Shown: positions 19,186 through 27,014, counted from the stretch's first letter. The stretch is DNA of 64,000 bases from JAOUFP01 sp947085825 (GCA_947085825.1 CAMTXX010000039.1:1-64000); one strand, 5' to 3'. Numbers and translations are program-made. Notes: generated by a model from the sequence alone, not told the origin.

Positions 19186-20364
19186 CTAAGATGATGGACA
19201 GCTAAGTTTTTCCCTGCCAAAAGGTGATAATTGGCGCAATTCTTTTATTATAGCCGGCATTATCCTGATTACTTTACTGATTTCTTCATCTGTATTGTAA
19301 CGGCTGAGTGAAAAACGTATTGAACCATGCACTGCGGTAAAAGGCACCCCCATTGCTCTTAAGACATGGGAAGGCTGCAGAGACCCTGAAGTGCACGCAG
19401 AACCGGAGGAAGCGCAAATATTATGTTCATTTAATCTCAGCAAGATCGCCTCTCCCTCAATATATTCGAAACTCAGGTTTGTAGTATTTGGAAGTCTGTT
19501 TTTTATATCTCCATTTACCCTGACATCAGGACAACATTTCAATAAGGCCTTTTCAAGTTTATCACGCAAAGCGCTCAGATATTGTATCTCTTCTCCCGGA
19601 TTTTTTTGAGCTAGTTGACATGCCTTGCCCAGGCCTATTATAGAAGCAACATTTTCAGTGCCGGCCCGCCTTCCTCTTTCCTGGTGCCCTCCGATTATGT
19701 AAGGAGCGAATCTTGTTCCTTTTCTTACATACAGTGCCCCCACACCTTTGGGAGCATGAAGTTTATGACCGGAAAGAGAAAGCATATCAACCGGGAGTGT
19801 CTTTAGGTCTATAGGGATTTTTCCAACAGCCTGAACAGCATCTGTATGAAACAGAATTCCCTTTTCCTTGAGTGTTTCGGATATCTCTTTAATCGGAAAT
19901 ATGACCCCTGTTTCGTTATTTGCGTACATGATAGACACCAGTGCAGTATCTTCATCGATAGACTTCAAGAGCAAATCCATATCAAGCTGCCCATGATTGT
20001 TCACCGGCAGATAGGTAACCCGGTATCCCTTTCGTGCCAGATGATGACAGAAATTCAGGACAGCCGGATGTTCGACCCTCGTTGTGATCACATGTTTCTT
20101 GCGGGGAAATGATTCAGCAGCGCTCATTATTGCGGTATTATCACTTTCTGTGCCGCAGCTCGTAAATATTATCTCTTCAGGCAATGCTCCGATGAGTAAT
20201 GCAACCATTTCCCTCGATTTCTCTATTTTTCTATGCAGTTGCCCGCCGAACGTATGCATGCTTGAAGGGTTGCCATAAAAATCTGAAAGAAACGGCAGCA
20301 TCTCCTGGAACACTTCCTGTGATATTTGTGTCGTGGCATTATTATCAAGGTAGATCGTGTTCAT
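19186..20364 (-). CDS. nifS: Cysteine desulfurase NifS
   Basis: A 392-residue PLP enzyme that takes sulfur from cysteine for Fe-S cluster assembly. All key residues are present: DNNATT at the N-terminus, YANNETG (about 147-153), the Schiff-base lysine K201 in SGHKLHAPKG, and the catalytic cysteine C324 in SSGSACTSG. Its ATG overlaps the nifU stop as ATGA, so NifU and NifS are made together. No nitrogenase genes are in view, so the NIF-type name reflects architecture, as in many anaerobes that use NifSU for general Fe-S assembly. It contrasts with the altered homologue at 24539-25738. Confidence 0.95.
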   Translation of the reverse strand: MNTIYLDNNATTQISQEVFQEMLPFLSDFYGNPSSMHTFGGQLHRKIEKSREMVALLIGALPEEIIFTSCGTESDNTAIMSAAESFPRKKHVITTRVEHPAVLNFCHHLARKGYRVTYLPVNNHGQLDMDLLLKSIDEDTALVSIMYANNETGVIFPIKEISETLKEKGILFHTDAVQAVGKIPIDLKTLPVDMLSLSGHKLHAPKGVGALYVRKGTRFAPYIIGGHQERGRRAGTENVASIIGLGKACQLAQKNPGEEIQYLSALRDKLEKALLKCCPDVRVNGDIKNRLPNTTNLSFEYIEGEAILLRLNEHNICASSGSACTSGSLQPSHVLRAMGVPFTAVHGSIRFSLSRYNTDEEISKVIRIMPAIIKELRQLSPFGREKLSCPSS

Positions 20365-21194
20365 CCCTGTGTCTCCACTACAATATCCTCACTAACCAAT
20401 TCTTTTAGTTTCTCCTGAATTCTTCCGAGTGTTACATCTGACATCATACAGCCGGTACACATCCCCCGCAGTTCAACAATCACTTTATTCCCTTCTATAT
20501 CTATCAATTCCACATCCCCGTTATCAGCCTGGAGACCTGGCCTTATTTCTGTTTCGATAATCTCCTGTACGAGGGCGATTTTCCGGAGATTTGTCAGCTT
20601 TTTAGGTTTAGCCGGCATTGCCGGTTTTTTTACAGACCACAAATCTGTCAGGATATCATTGATTTCTGCACGGCATTCTCCGCAACCGCCGCCGGCTTTG
20701 GTATAGTCAGTAATTTCATCAACCGTAGTAAGGTGATTTTCAATCGCTATCTTCCGTATCTTGTCTTCAGTGACATCAAAACACTTGCATACAACCTTTT
20801 CTTTGGGTTCTAAAGGAAAAGATTCACCTCTATAGTTGGCTATGGCTGCCTCAAGCGCTTCTCTTCCCATGACAGAACAGTGCATCTTCTGATCAGGCAG
20901 GCCGCCGAGATAATCAGCAATATCCTTATTCGTGATTTTTAAAGCCTCTTCCGGGGTTTTTCCTTTTACCAGTTCAGTAAGGGCTGATGAACTCGCTATG
21001 GCGCTTGCGCATCCAAAGGTCTGGAATTTGGCATCAGTGATCCTGCCTGTATCTTTGTCTATTTTGAGAAAGAGCTTGAGCGCATCACCGCATACAATAT
21101 TTCCCACTTCACCGACAGCGTCCGCATCCGCAATCTCTCCTGCATTCCTGGGGTGTAAAAACGCATTTTTGACCTTTTCAGTATATTCCCACAT
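20361..21194 (-). CDS. nifU: Fe-S cluster assembly scaffold NifU (three-domain form)
   Basis: A 277-residue full-length NifU. It has an IscU-type scaffold domain with C35, C62 and C106, a central BFD-like [2Fe-2S] domain with CKC (136-138) and CGEC (171-174), and a C-terminal Nfu domain with CTGC (246-249). Fe-S clusters are built on the first and third domains using sulfur from NifS. The gene heads the nifU-nifS operon. Its promoter places the -10 box seven bases before the ATG and no Shine-Dalgarno is visible. Confidence 0.95.
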   Translation of the reverse strand: MWEYTEKVKNAFLHPRNAGEIADADAVGEVGNIVCGDALKLFLKIDKDTGRITDAKFQTFGCASAIASSSALTELVKGKTPEEALKITNKDIADYLGGLPDQKMHCSVMGREALEAAIANYRGESFPLEPKEKVVCKCFDVTEDKIRKIAIENHLTTVDEITDYTKAGGGCGECRAEINDILTDLWSVKKPAMPAKPKKLTNLRKIALVQEIIETEIRPGLQADNGDVELIDIEGNKVIVELRGMCTGCMMSDVTLGRIQEKLKELVSEDIVVETQG

Positions 21195-21201
21195 AGTTAC
21201 A

Positions 21202-21229
21202 TTAATACACAGAAATTATTCTAAGTCAA
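21202..21229 (-). promoter_or_regulatory. nifU-nifS promoter
   Basis: Minus-strand TTGACT (21224-21229) and TATTAA (21202-21207) are 16 bp apart. The -10 box ends exactly seven bases before the nifU ATG, so transcription probably starts at or next to the start codon. Confidence 0.6.
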
Positions 21230-21292
21230 TGCCTGAAAATATGAGAAATCAGGACAGGCATGGACATAGTTTCCAGTTTTTGGATATTAGGA

Positions 21293-21349
21293 ATAAGGGA
21301 AGGATCAGGCGGCAAGGAGTGGATTCATATTCCTGATCTTTTCCCTTAT
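21293..21349. other. Long hairpin in the divergent nifU/greA spacer
   Basis: The arms ATAAGGGAAGGATCAGG (21293-21309) and its near-exact reverse complement (21332-21349, with one bulged base and a G-T pair) enclose a 22-base loop. It lies between two divergent genes, so it is not a normal terminator for either. It may be a regulatory hairpin or a repeat copy. Confidence 0.5.
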
Positions 21350-21464
21350 CATTTACGCAATTGTTTAACCCTACAATTTAAGTGTTCCTTGCAGGGATTT
21401 TGAAAAAAAAAGAGAGATAGTGTTACATTATTTTACGTTAGATATTTTACTGGAAGGAGTACTT

Positions 21465-21938
21465 GTGCAGAGAATACCGCTCACCCCTGGGGGATTCAGA
21501 AAACTTCAGGAAGAACTTGAGAAACTCATGAAAGTTGACAGGCCAAAGAATATACAGGCCATAGCAGAAGCCCGCGCTCACGGTGACCTGTCTGAAAATG
21601 CCGAGTATCATGCTGCAAAGGAACAGCAGTCTTTTATTGCAGGCAGAATAGAGGAGCTTAAATCCAAAATAGCGTTGGCTCAGGTTATTGATCCATCCAA
21701 AATTAAACAGTCCAGCGTCGGCTTTGGAGCAAAGGTCAGGGTGCTTGATACAGAGGCTGATGTGGAATACTTCTTTATTCTTGTCGGTACTGAAGAAGCT
21801 GATCTAAAACAGGGGAAGATTTCACTCAGCTCACCTGTAGGGAAAGCGCTTATCGGAAAAGAAGTGGGAGATACGGCTGTAATAAAGGCCCCTGCAAGAA
21901 TGATAGAGTATGAGATATTGGAGATAACCTTTGAGTAG
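21465..21938 (+). CDS. greA: Transcription elongation factor GreA
   Basis: A 157-residue GreA that rescues backtracked RNA polymerase by stimulating transcript cleavage. The N-terminal coiled coil begins PLTPGGFRKLQEELEKL and carries the acidic tip of the family near HGDLSENAEYHAAKE. The C-terminal FKBP-like domain holds the SPVGKALIGK motif. I place the start at GTG 21465: AAGGAG lies five bases upstream and the protein then has the usual length. An upstream in-frame ATG at 21420 would add 15 residues not seen in the family. The end overlaps pyrK by 8 bp. Confidence 0.93.
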   Translation: MQRIPLTPGGFRKLQEELEKLMKVDRPKNIQAIAEARAHGDLSENAEYHAAKEQQSFIAGRIEELKSKIALAQVIDPSKIKQSSVGFGAKVRVLDTEADVEYFFILVGTEEADLKQGKISLSSPVGKALIGKEVGDTAVIKAPARMIEYEILEITFE

Positions 21939-22701
21939 ATATTTTACATCCGCAATTATAGAGAATATCGCCTTAAATAATAACCATAACCTTCTAACTC
22001 TGAACATGCCTGAGGGAACAGTGGAGCCTTTACCGGGACAGTTTTATATGCTCGAAGTAAACAGGGGTACCGCTCCTCTTTTGAAAAGGGCCTTCAGTCT
22101 TTTCAGGAGAATTTCCGGCGGTTTTCAGGTGATGTACAGGATAAAGGGCAGGGGGACTTCTCTCTTGAGGGAAATGAGAAAGGAAGATACTATTGAGGTT
22201 CTCGGGCCCCTTGGAAACCACTATCCGGTCCCTCCGGAAGGAGAGGCGCCTTTAGTTATTGCAGGTGGAATAGGCATCGCCTCTGTCTTCCCTTTTCTTA
22301 ATAATTATCAGGGAAGGGCATCTGTTTTCTATGGCGCACGCTCCGGTGATGAGATTTTTATGCTGGATGAACTGAAGGCTATGAGCAAAGAAATATTTAT
22401 TTCCACTGATGACGGCTCTCTGGGGACAAAAGGAAATATTGTTGATGTTCTGAATAATTTTTTAAACAGCAACAGGTCAGATATCAACAATTATGTATTG
22501 TACGCATGCGGTCCTCATACTATGCTTAGAGCAATTTCAGAGGTCTCTGCCTCAAGGGGCATCACAGCATATATTTCGATGGAAGAGCATATGGCCTGCG
22601 GCCTCGGGGCTTGCCTCGGGTGTGTGGTGAAAACGAAAACAGGCTATAAGAGAGTTTGCAAGGAAGGCCCGGTGTTTAAATCAGAAGAGATTATATGGTG
22701 A
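21931..22701 (+). CDS. pyrK: Dihydroorotate dehydrogenase electron-transfer subunit PyrK
   Basis: A 256-residue ferredoxin-reductase-type subunit that passes electrons from PyrD to NAD. It has an FAD-binding barrel (KRAFSLF region), an NAD-binding domain with IAGGIGIASV and YACGPHTML, and a C-terminal [2Fe-2S] site with MACGLGACLGC plus a later cysteine (RVC). It starts with TTG at 21931, inside the greA end, with GGAG about six bases upstream. The pyrD start follows four bases after the stop. Together they form the class 1B enzyme of pyrimidine synthesis. Confidence 0.93.
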   Translation: MSRYFTSAIIENIALNNNHNLLTLNMPEGTVEPLPGQFYMLEVNRGTAPLLKRAFSLFRRISGGFQVMYRIKGRGTSLLREMRKEDTIEVLGPLGNHYPVPPEGEAPLVIAGGIGIASVFPFLNNYQGRASVFYGARSGDEIFMLDELKAMSKEIFISTDDGSLGTKGNIVDVLNNFLNSNRSDINNYVLYACGPHTMLRAISEVSASRGITAYISMEEHMACGLGACLGCVVKTKTGYKRVCKEGPVFKSEEIIW

Positions 22702-22705
22702 CAGG

Positions 22706-23617
22706 ATGAACCTTGAGGTTTGCATCGGGAAACTGAAGCTTAAGAATCCGGTTATGACGGCCTCAGGCACCTTCGGTTATGGCGAAGAATATTCAGAGTT
22801 TGTAGATCTTAACAGGCTTGGAGCTGTTGTAGTAAAGGGACTTTCCCTGATGCCAAAGGAAGGAAATCCGACACCGCGTATTGTAGAGACGCCTTCAGGG
22901 ATGCTCAATTCTATAGGCCTTCAGAATATAGGGATCGAGAGATTTATCAAAGAGAAGATACCGTTTCTTAAACGATTCAACACCTCAGTAATAGTCAATT
23001 TTTTTGGAGATACAAAAGAAGAATATGTTGAAGCGGCCCGGATGCTGAGTTGCGTGGACGGGCTTCACGGCCTTGAGATGAATATATCCTGTCCGAATAA
23101 GCAGGCGGGATGGAGTATCTTCGGCACTGATCCAAAGGTCACTTTTGATGTTGTCAGCGCTGTAAGGAAGAAGACGAATCTTACGCTTATTGTCAAACTT
23201 TCACCTAATGTCACCGATATTGCACTTATGGCAAAGGCAGCTGAAGATGCAGGTGCAGACGCTGTCTCTTTAATAAATACCCTAACAGGCATGGCTATTG
23301 ATATACAGACCAGAAAGCCTAAGCTGGCGAATGTCAGAGGGGGGTTATCAGGCCCGGCTATCAGGCCGATCGCAGTTAGAATGGTTTACGAAGTAAAACA
23401 GGCGGTGAAGATACCCATAATAGGTATGGGAGGCATCATGAATTCTGATGATGCAATGGAATTTATTATCGCCGGAGCTACGGCTGTTGCAGTCGGCACC
23501 GCAAACTTTATTAATCCGATGGCTACAATCGAAATTCTTGATGGCATGATCGAATATATGAAAAAACACGGCATAGAGAATATAAGTTCTTTAACCGGGA
23601 CTGTAAATGTCACATAA
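22706..23617 (+). CDS. pyrD: Dihydroorotate dehydrogenase, class 1B catalytic subunit
   Basis: A 303-residue FMN TIM barrel. Typical motifs are TASGTFGYGEEY, the active-site region NISCPN, VKLSPNVTD, NTLTGMAID and GMGGIMNSDDA for the phosphate. Class 1B enzymes have a catalytic cysteine, here in NISCPN, and need PyrK, whose gene is directly upstream. It converts dihydroorotate to orotate in the cytoplasm. The 194 bp after it hold an imperfect inverted repeat (AGGCTGAAG at 23632-23640 and its complement at 23708-23716) and the rrf2 promoter. Confidence 0.95.
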   Translation: MNLEVCIGKLKLKNPVMTASGTFGYGEEYSEFVDLNRLGAVVVKGLSLMPKEGNPTPRIVETPSGMLNSIGLQNIGIERFIKEKIPFLKRFNTSVIVNFFGDTKEEYVEAARMLSCVDGLHGLEMNISCPNKQAGWSIFGTDPKVTFDVVSAVRKKTNLTLIVKLSPNVTDIALMAKAAEDAGADAVSLINTLTGMAIDIQTRKPKLANVRGGLSGPAIRPIAVRMVYEVKQAVKIPIIGMGGIMNSDDAMEFIIAGATAVAVGTANFINPMATIEILDGMIEYMKKHGIENISSLTGTVNVT

Positions 23618-23773
23618 CTACTCAGGTAGATAGGCTGAAGACTTTTAGGAGTAAATCATGCGTGGTCACACAAAACTTCGTGCATTTGAGTTGAGATAAT
23701 TTATAGCCTTCAGCCTTCAGTCTAAACACCTGATCAGTTGCATTTTTTCTTAGTCCTTAAATATCCCGCAATA

Positions 23774-23804
23774 ATACTTGACAGAAATACTAAACTATTA
23801 TAAT
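23774..23804 (+). promoter_or_regulatory. rrf2 promoter overlapped by an IscR type-1-like operator
   Basis: TTGACA (23778-23783) and TATAAT (23799-23804) lie 15 bp apart; the -10 box ends seven bases before the rrf2 ATG. Bases 23774-23798 match the 25-bp E. coli IscR type-1 consensus (ATASYYGACTRWWWYAGTCRRSTAT) at 22 of 25 positions by my count, the misses being positions 10, 17 and 19. The site covers both promoter elements, so an Rrf2/IscR-type protein bound here would block its own transcription. Confidence 0.75.
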
Positions 23805-23811
23805 TTAAACA

Positions 23812-24288
23812 ATGCTGAGATTATCTACAAAAAGTCAGTATGGGGTAAGGGCCATGTTCGAGATAGCAAATGGCTATCAGACAGGGCCCGTGACCATAAA
23901 AGAGATATCCGAAAAGCAGGCTGTGTCAACAGCATATCTTGAACAGATATTAAACACACTGAGAAAGGCCGGGATTATAAAAAGCGTGAGAGGTCCTGGC
24001 GGCGGTTATGTGTTAAATAAAGCCCCGGATAATATCAGCATTGGAGCAATTCTCAGGGAACTTGATGGCCCTGTTGCCATAACCTCCTGCCTCGACCCCA
24101 AGGAAGGATGCATGAGAATTGATGGCTGTGTTACGCATCTATTATGGAAATCCCTTGGTGAGAAGATAGAGGCTTTTCTTGATAATATGACCCTGCAGGA
24201 CTTGATTGAGAACCAGCCACAAATAAAGACGAACAGAAAGAAGAATAAAAGTAAGAGGCCGGAGCGGCTGATTAAAATACCGTTATGA
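23812..24288 (+). CDS. Rrf2 family transcriptional regulator (IscR-like)
   Basis: A 158-residue regulator with an N-terminal winged helix (MLRLSTKSQYGVRAM start; GPGGGYVL wing) and three cysteines in CLDPKEGCMRIDGC, the [2Fe-2S] ligand region of IscR-type members (spacing six and five here). It probably senses Fe-S status and represses the operon it leads. The family-typical autoregulatory site overlaps its promoter. The C-terminal tail is very basic. The stop overlaps the next gene as ATGA. No Shine-Dalgarno precedes the ATG. Confidence 0.9.
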   Translation: MLRLSTKSQYGVRAMFEIANGYQTGPVTIKEISEKQAVSTAYLEQILNTLRKAGIIKSVRGPGGGYVLNKAPDNISIGAILRELDGPVAITSCLDPKEGCMRIDGCVTHLLWKSLGEKIEAFLDNMTLQDLIENQPQIKTNRKKNKSKRPERLIKIPL

Positions 24289-24536
24289 AATTCATAGAGA
24301 ATGTAAAGCCTGATGTAACAACGGATATTGTTTATATGATGTGTCCCATGCATCTTCTGAAACTCGAGGAGCAGATAAAAGAACTCGAACAGGGACAGAT
24401 ACTCGAGATAATGACTGATTATGACGGCGCGCTTGAAGATATTCCGGCATGGTGTGATAAGACCGGAAATGAATTTCTCGGCATGGAAGATTCCGGTGAT
24501 TTTTACAAGTTTTATATTAAAAAGCTTACGAGGTGA
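24285..24536 (+). CDS. TusA/SirA-like sulfur carrier protein
   Basis: An 83-residue TusA-fold protein. The sulfur-carrying cysteine is in MMCPMHLLKLEE, where the usual CPxP is CPMH. The middle contains GQILEIMTDYDGALEDIP and a late WCDKTGNEF. It is clearly of the same subfamily as the protein at 42724-42969 (shared GQILEI-x2-DY and IP elements). TusA proteins accept persulfide from IscS and hand it on. Here the gene lies between an IscR-like regulator and a desulfurase-like protein, with ATGA coupling upstream. Confidence 0.82.
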   Translation: MKFIENVKPDVTTDIVYMMCPMHLLKLEEQIKELEQGQILEIMTDYDGALEDIPAWCDKTGNEFLGMEDSGDFYKFYIKKLTR

Positions 24537-24538
24537 TT

Positions 24539-25738
24539 ATGAGAAAGTGTTATTTTGATCATGTTGCAACGAATCCCCTGCATCCTGAGGCGCTTGAGGC
24601 GATGATGCCTTATTTTAAAGAGGAATTCGGCAATCCCCTTAGTATTTATGAATATGGCAGCAGGGCCAAGAAGGCTATTGAAGAGGCAAGAGAAAAAGTC
24701 GCCGGTCTTGTCAAGGCAAAACCTGCGGAAATCATTTTTACTGCCAGCGGGGCTGAAGCAAATAATTTCGCCTTGAGGGGCATTGCCCTTGCAAAGCAGA
24801 ATGAAGGCAAGCATATCGTGGTTTCGAGGATGGAGCACCACTCAATCCTGAACTCAGCCAGGTTTCTGGAGAAAAGCGGTTTTGTCGTTACCTATCTCCC
24901 TGTTGATAAAAAAGGTTTTGTAGACCCGGCTGCCGTTAAGAAAGCGATAACAAAAGAAACTGTTTTGATATCTGTAACACACGCCAGCAGTGAGGTGGGC
25001 ACAATAGAACCTTTGAAGGAAATAGTAAAGGTGGCAAAAGAGCATAATGTCCTTGTCCATACTGATGCTGTTGCTGCTGTCGGTAATATACCGGTTGATG
25101 TCAAAGACCTGGGGGTTGACCTCCTCAGTATGGCTGCACATCAGTTTTACGGGCCAAAAGGCGCCGGAGCGCTTTTTATAAAACAGGGCTTGAGGATAGT
25201 GCCGCTTATCTATGGTGGAATCCAGGAGACCGGCAGACGTGCCGGCACAGAGAATGTCCCTGCAATTGTCGGAATGGGAAAAGCGGCTGAACTCGCGCAA
25301 AAAGAGTTGCAGGGCAGAATGGATTATTTACGGCCGCTCCGAGACCGCATTATCAATACCATGTCAGGGGCAAAAAATGTTTTTCTGACCGGTGACAGTG
25401 AAAACAGACTGCCCGGGCATGTGAGTTTTTGTGTAGAATTCATCGAAGGAGAGGCGCTGCTTCTTCTGCTTGCTTCGAAAGGTATTTTTTCAGCAAGCGG
25501 TTCTGCCTGTTCATCAAAGGCTCTCAAGGCCTCGCCGGTATTGCTTTCTATGGGTGTCCCGGCAGGACTCGCACAAGGTTCGATTGTATTCAGCCTTGGT
25601 ATGGGGAACACCCCTGAAGATGTAGATTATCTGCTTGAGGAGTTCCCTGTAGTTATAAAAAGACTTAGAGATATTTCTCCGTTTGCGCAAGGATGGGGAG
25701 ATAAGGAGGAAGGTGGAGAATGTACAGTGAAAAAGTGA
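24539..25738 (+). CDS. NifS/IscS-like protein lacking the PLP-binding lysine
   Basis: A 399-residue homologue of cysteine desulfurase (from ATG 24539; a GTG at 24533 is also possible). The fold markers HTDAV, GGIQETGRRAGTENV and the catalytic-cysteine loop SASGSACSSKAL (C324) are kept. The Schiff-base lysine is replaced: SMAAHQFYGPKG has Gln202 (codon CAG, 25142-25144) where NifS has HK. Other PLP contacts also differ (DHVATN for DNNATT, HASSEVG for YANNETG). It therefore cannot form the normal internal aldimine. Archaeoglobus fulgidus IscS also lacks this lysine and is thought to supply a cysteine ligand to IscU rather than sulfur. The gene overlaps iscU by 19 bp. Confidence 0.88.
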   Translation: MRKCYFDHVATNPLHPEALEAMMPYFKEEFGNPLSIYEYGSRAKKAIEEAREKVAGLVKAKPAEIIFTASGAEANNFALRGIALAKQNEGKHIVVSRMEHHSILNSARFLEKSGFVVTYLPVDKKGFVDPAAVKKAITKETVLISVTHASSEVGTIEPLKEIVKVAKEHNVLVHTDAVAAVGNIPVDVKDLGVDLLSMAAHQFYGPKGAGALFIKQGLRIVPLIYGGIQETGRRAGTENVPAIVGMGKAAELAQKELQGRMDYLRPLRDRIINTMSGAKNVFLTGDSENRLPGHVSFCVEFIEGEALLLLLASKGIFSASGSACSSKALKASPVLLSMGVPAGLAQGSIVFSLGMGNTPEDVDYLLEEFPVVIKRLRDISPFAQGWGDKEEGGECTVKK

Positions 25739-26091
25739 TGGACCATTTTACCAATCCGAGGAATGTCGGCGATATGGAGGACGCTGATGGTGTAGGCATT
25801 GAAGGAAATCCGACCTGCGGCGATACCATGAAGATCTCTATCAAGGTTAAGGACAATCGTATTGTTGACGCTAAATTCAAGACATTTGGCTGCGGTTCTG
25901 CCATTGCGGTAAGCAGTATGGTAACTGAAATGGTAAAGGGCAAGACTCTGGAGGAAGCGATGGCAATATCCAAGGAAGCTGTTGCAGATGCCTTGGATGG
26001 TCTTCCTCCCCAGAAGATGCACTGCTCGAATTTGGGGGCCGATGCCTTACGAAAAGCTATTGAAGATTATAAGAGCAGACAGAATAAATAG
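25720..26091 (+). CDS. iscU: IscU-type Fe-S scaffold protein
   Basis: A 123-residue IscU. The three cluster cysteines are C33 (PTCGDTMK, with the conserved Asp35), C58 (FGCGSAIA) and C102 (HCSNLGADA). LPPQK just before the last cysteine resembles the LPPVK chaperone-binding motif of E. coli IscU. A good GGAGG/GGTGG ribosome site lies inside the end of the desulfurase-like gene. It is a single-domain scaffold, unlike the three-domain NifU at 20361-21194. The operon ends here. Confidence 0.93.
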   Translation: MYSEKVMDHFTNPRNVGDMEDADGVGIEGNPTCGDTMKISIKVKDNRIVDAKFKTFGCGSAIAVSSMVTEMVKGKTLEEAMAISKEAVADALDGLPPQKMHCSNLGADALRKAIEDYKSRQNK

Positions 26092-26107
26092 ATTCATTAA
26101 TTCAAAA

Positions 26108-26250
26108 CAGGTGAGCCTCTTGCAAAAGCATGAGAATTCCCATTTTGTCATTCCGAACGAAGTGAGGAATCTTTTACTATCAATGAGTTATAAGACCTCT
26201 CGCTCCGCTCGAGGTGACATTTTCGAGACTTTTGCAAGAGCCTCAGGTGA
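26108..26250. mobile_element. MITE-like element with terminal inverted repeats and a 7-bp target duplication
   Basis: A 129-bp non-coding element is bounded by 12-bp inverted repeats (CTCTTGCAAAAG at 26117-26128 and CTTTTGCAAGAG at 26229-26240). It is flanked by a 7-bp direct repeat CAGGTGA (26108-26114 and 26244-26250). The interior has the ATTCCGAACGAAGTGAGGAA type of repeat known from many bacterial intergenic regions, and a small hairpin around CTCGCTCCGCTCGAG. It has no transposase and would need one in trans. Confidence 0.7.
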
Positions 26251-26368
26251 ATTAGAATATTCCGAAATAGATTATGCGGGCTGATTGTCAATAGATAATT
26301 GTGAATACAGCAATACAGCAACCTTTCCTTTACAAAAAAAAAACGAACTGGTAATATATTATGTTCCG

Positions 26369-26461
26369 GGAGAGGTGGCCGAGCCGGCTGAAGGCAACCG
26401 CCTGCTAAGCGGTTGTGGGGGTAAGACTCCACCCAGGGTTCGAATCCCTGCCTCTCCGCCA
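26369..26461 (+). tRNA. tRNA-Ser (GCT anticodon)
   Basis: A 93-nt class II tRNA: acceptor GGAGAGG pairs with CCTCTCC, followed by G and an encoded CCA. The anticodon stem ACCGC/GCGGT holds the loop CTGCTAA, giving anticodon GCT, which reads AGC and AGT. The long variable arm of serine tRNAs and the T loop GGTTCGAATCC are present. Confidence 0.96.
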
Positions 26462-26495
26462 TATTTAGGGTTAAAAAAAAATTAAGGAGGAAGCA

Positions 26496-27014
26496 ATGAA
26501 GAAACAAGTTTTAGCAGTTGTATGCAGTCTTTCACTTTTATTGGCAGCAGGAGCTTGCAAGAAGAAAGAGGAAAAACCACCGGTACCCCAAACAGGCATG
26601 CCGGCCCAGCAGGAGGGTATGCCCCCAGGGCAGGAGGTAATGATGCCAAAGGGCCAGACGACCGTTGTTGTCCCTGACTCTGTAAAGGGTAAATGGAAAG
26701 GAGTAATCCTTGTTGTGACGGATAAGAAAACCAATAAACCTCAGGAATTTACAGTAAATCTCAACAGTGACCTTTCAATTCCAAATTCAAATCTGAAAAT
26801 TTCTGTCGGAGAATTCCTGCCTGACTTTAAAATGGACGGCCTCACTATCACTTCAAGTTCAAATGAACCGAACAATCCTGCCGTCGGGGTGAAAGTCTTT
26901 GAAAATGATAAGGAGATTTTTAAAGGATGGCTGTATTTAAAATTTCCTGCGATCCATCCTTTTGAACATCCTGCCTACAGTATTGCCCTGAAAAGCGGGC
27001 AGAAGAAAGGCTAA
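26496..27014 (+). CDS. DUF2155 family lipoprotein
   Basis: A 172-residue secreted lipoprotein: lipobox LAAGAC near residue 21, then a Pro, Gly, Met and Gln-rich linker (residues 25-55) and a DUF2155-type beta domain. That domain shows a KWKGVIL strand, the FLPDFKMDG segment, GWLYLKFP and the HPFEHPAY ending. The family is common in anaerobic Gram-negatives and its function is not known. AAGGAGG lies six bases before the ATG. It stands alone between two tRNA genes. Confidence 0.82.
   Translation: MKKQVLAVVCSLSLLLAAGACKKKEEKPPVPQTGMPAQQEGMPPGQEVMMPKGQTTVVVPDSVKGKWKGVILVVTDKKTNKPQEFTVNLNSDLSIPNSNLKISVGEFLPDFKMDGLTITSSSNEPNNPAVGVKVFENDKEIFKGWLYLKFPAIHPFEHPAYSIALKSGQKKG

Noticed and set aside
19186..21194. 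A nitrogen-fixation locus because of nifU and nifS
   Set aside because: No nifHDK, nifB or nifE/N is present; NifSU is widely used for general Fe-S assembly in anaerobes.
26285..26485. A 66-codon plus-strand frame across the tRNA-Ser gene
   Set aside because: It runs straight through the tRNA and has no family resemblance; the tRNA fold is unambiguous.
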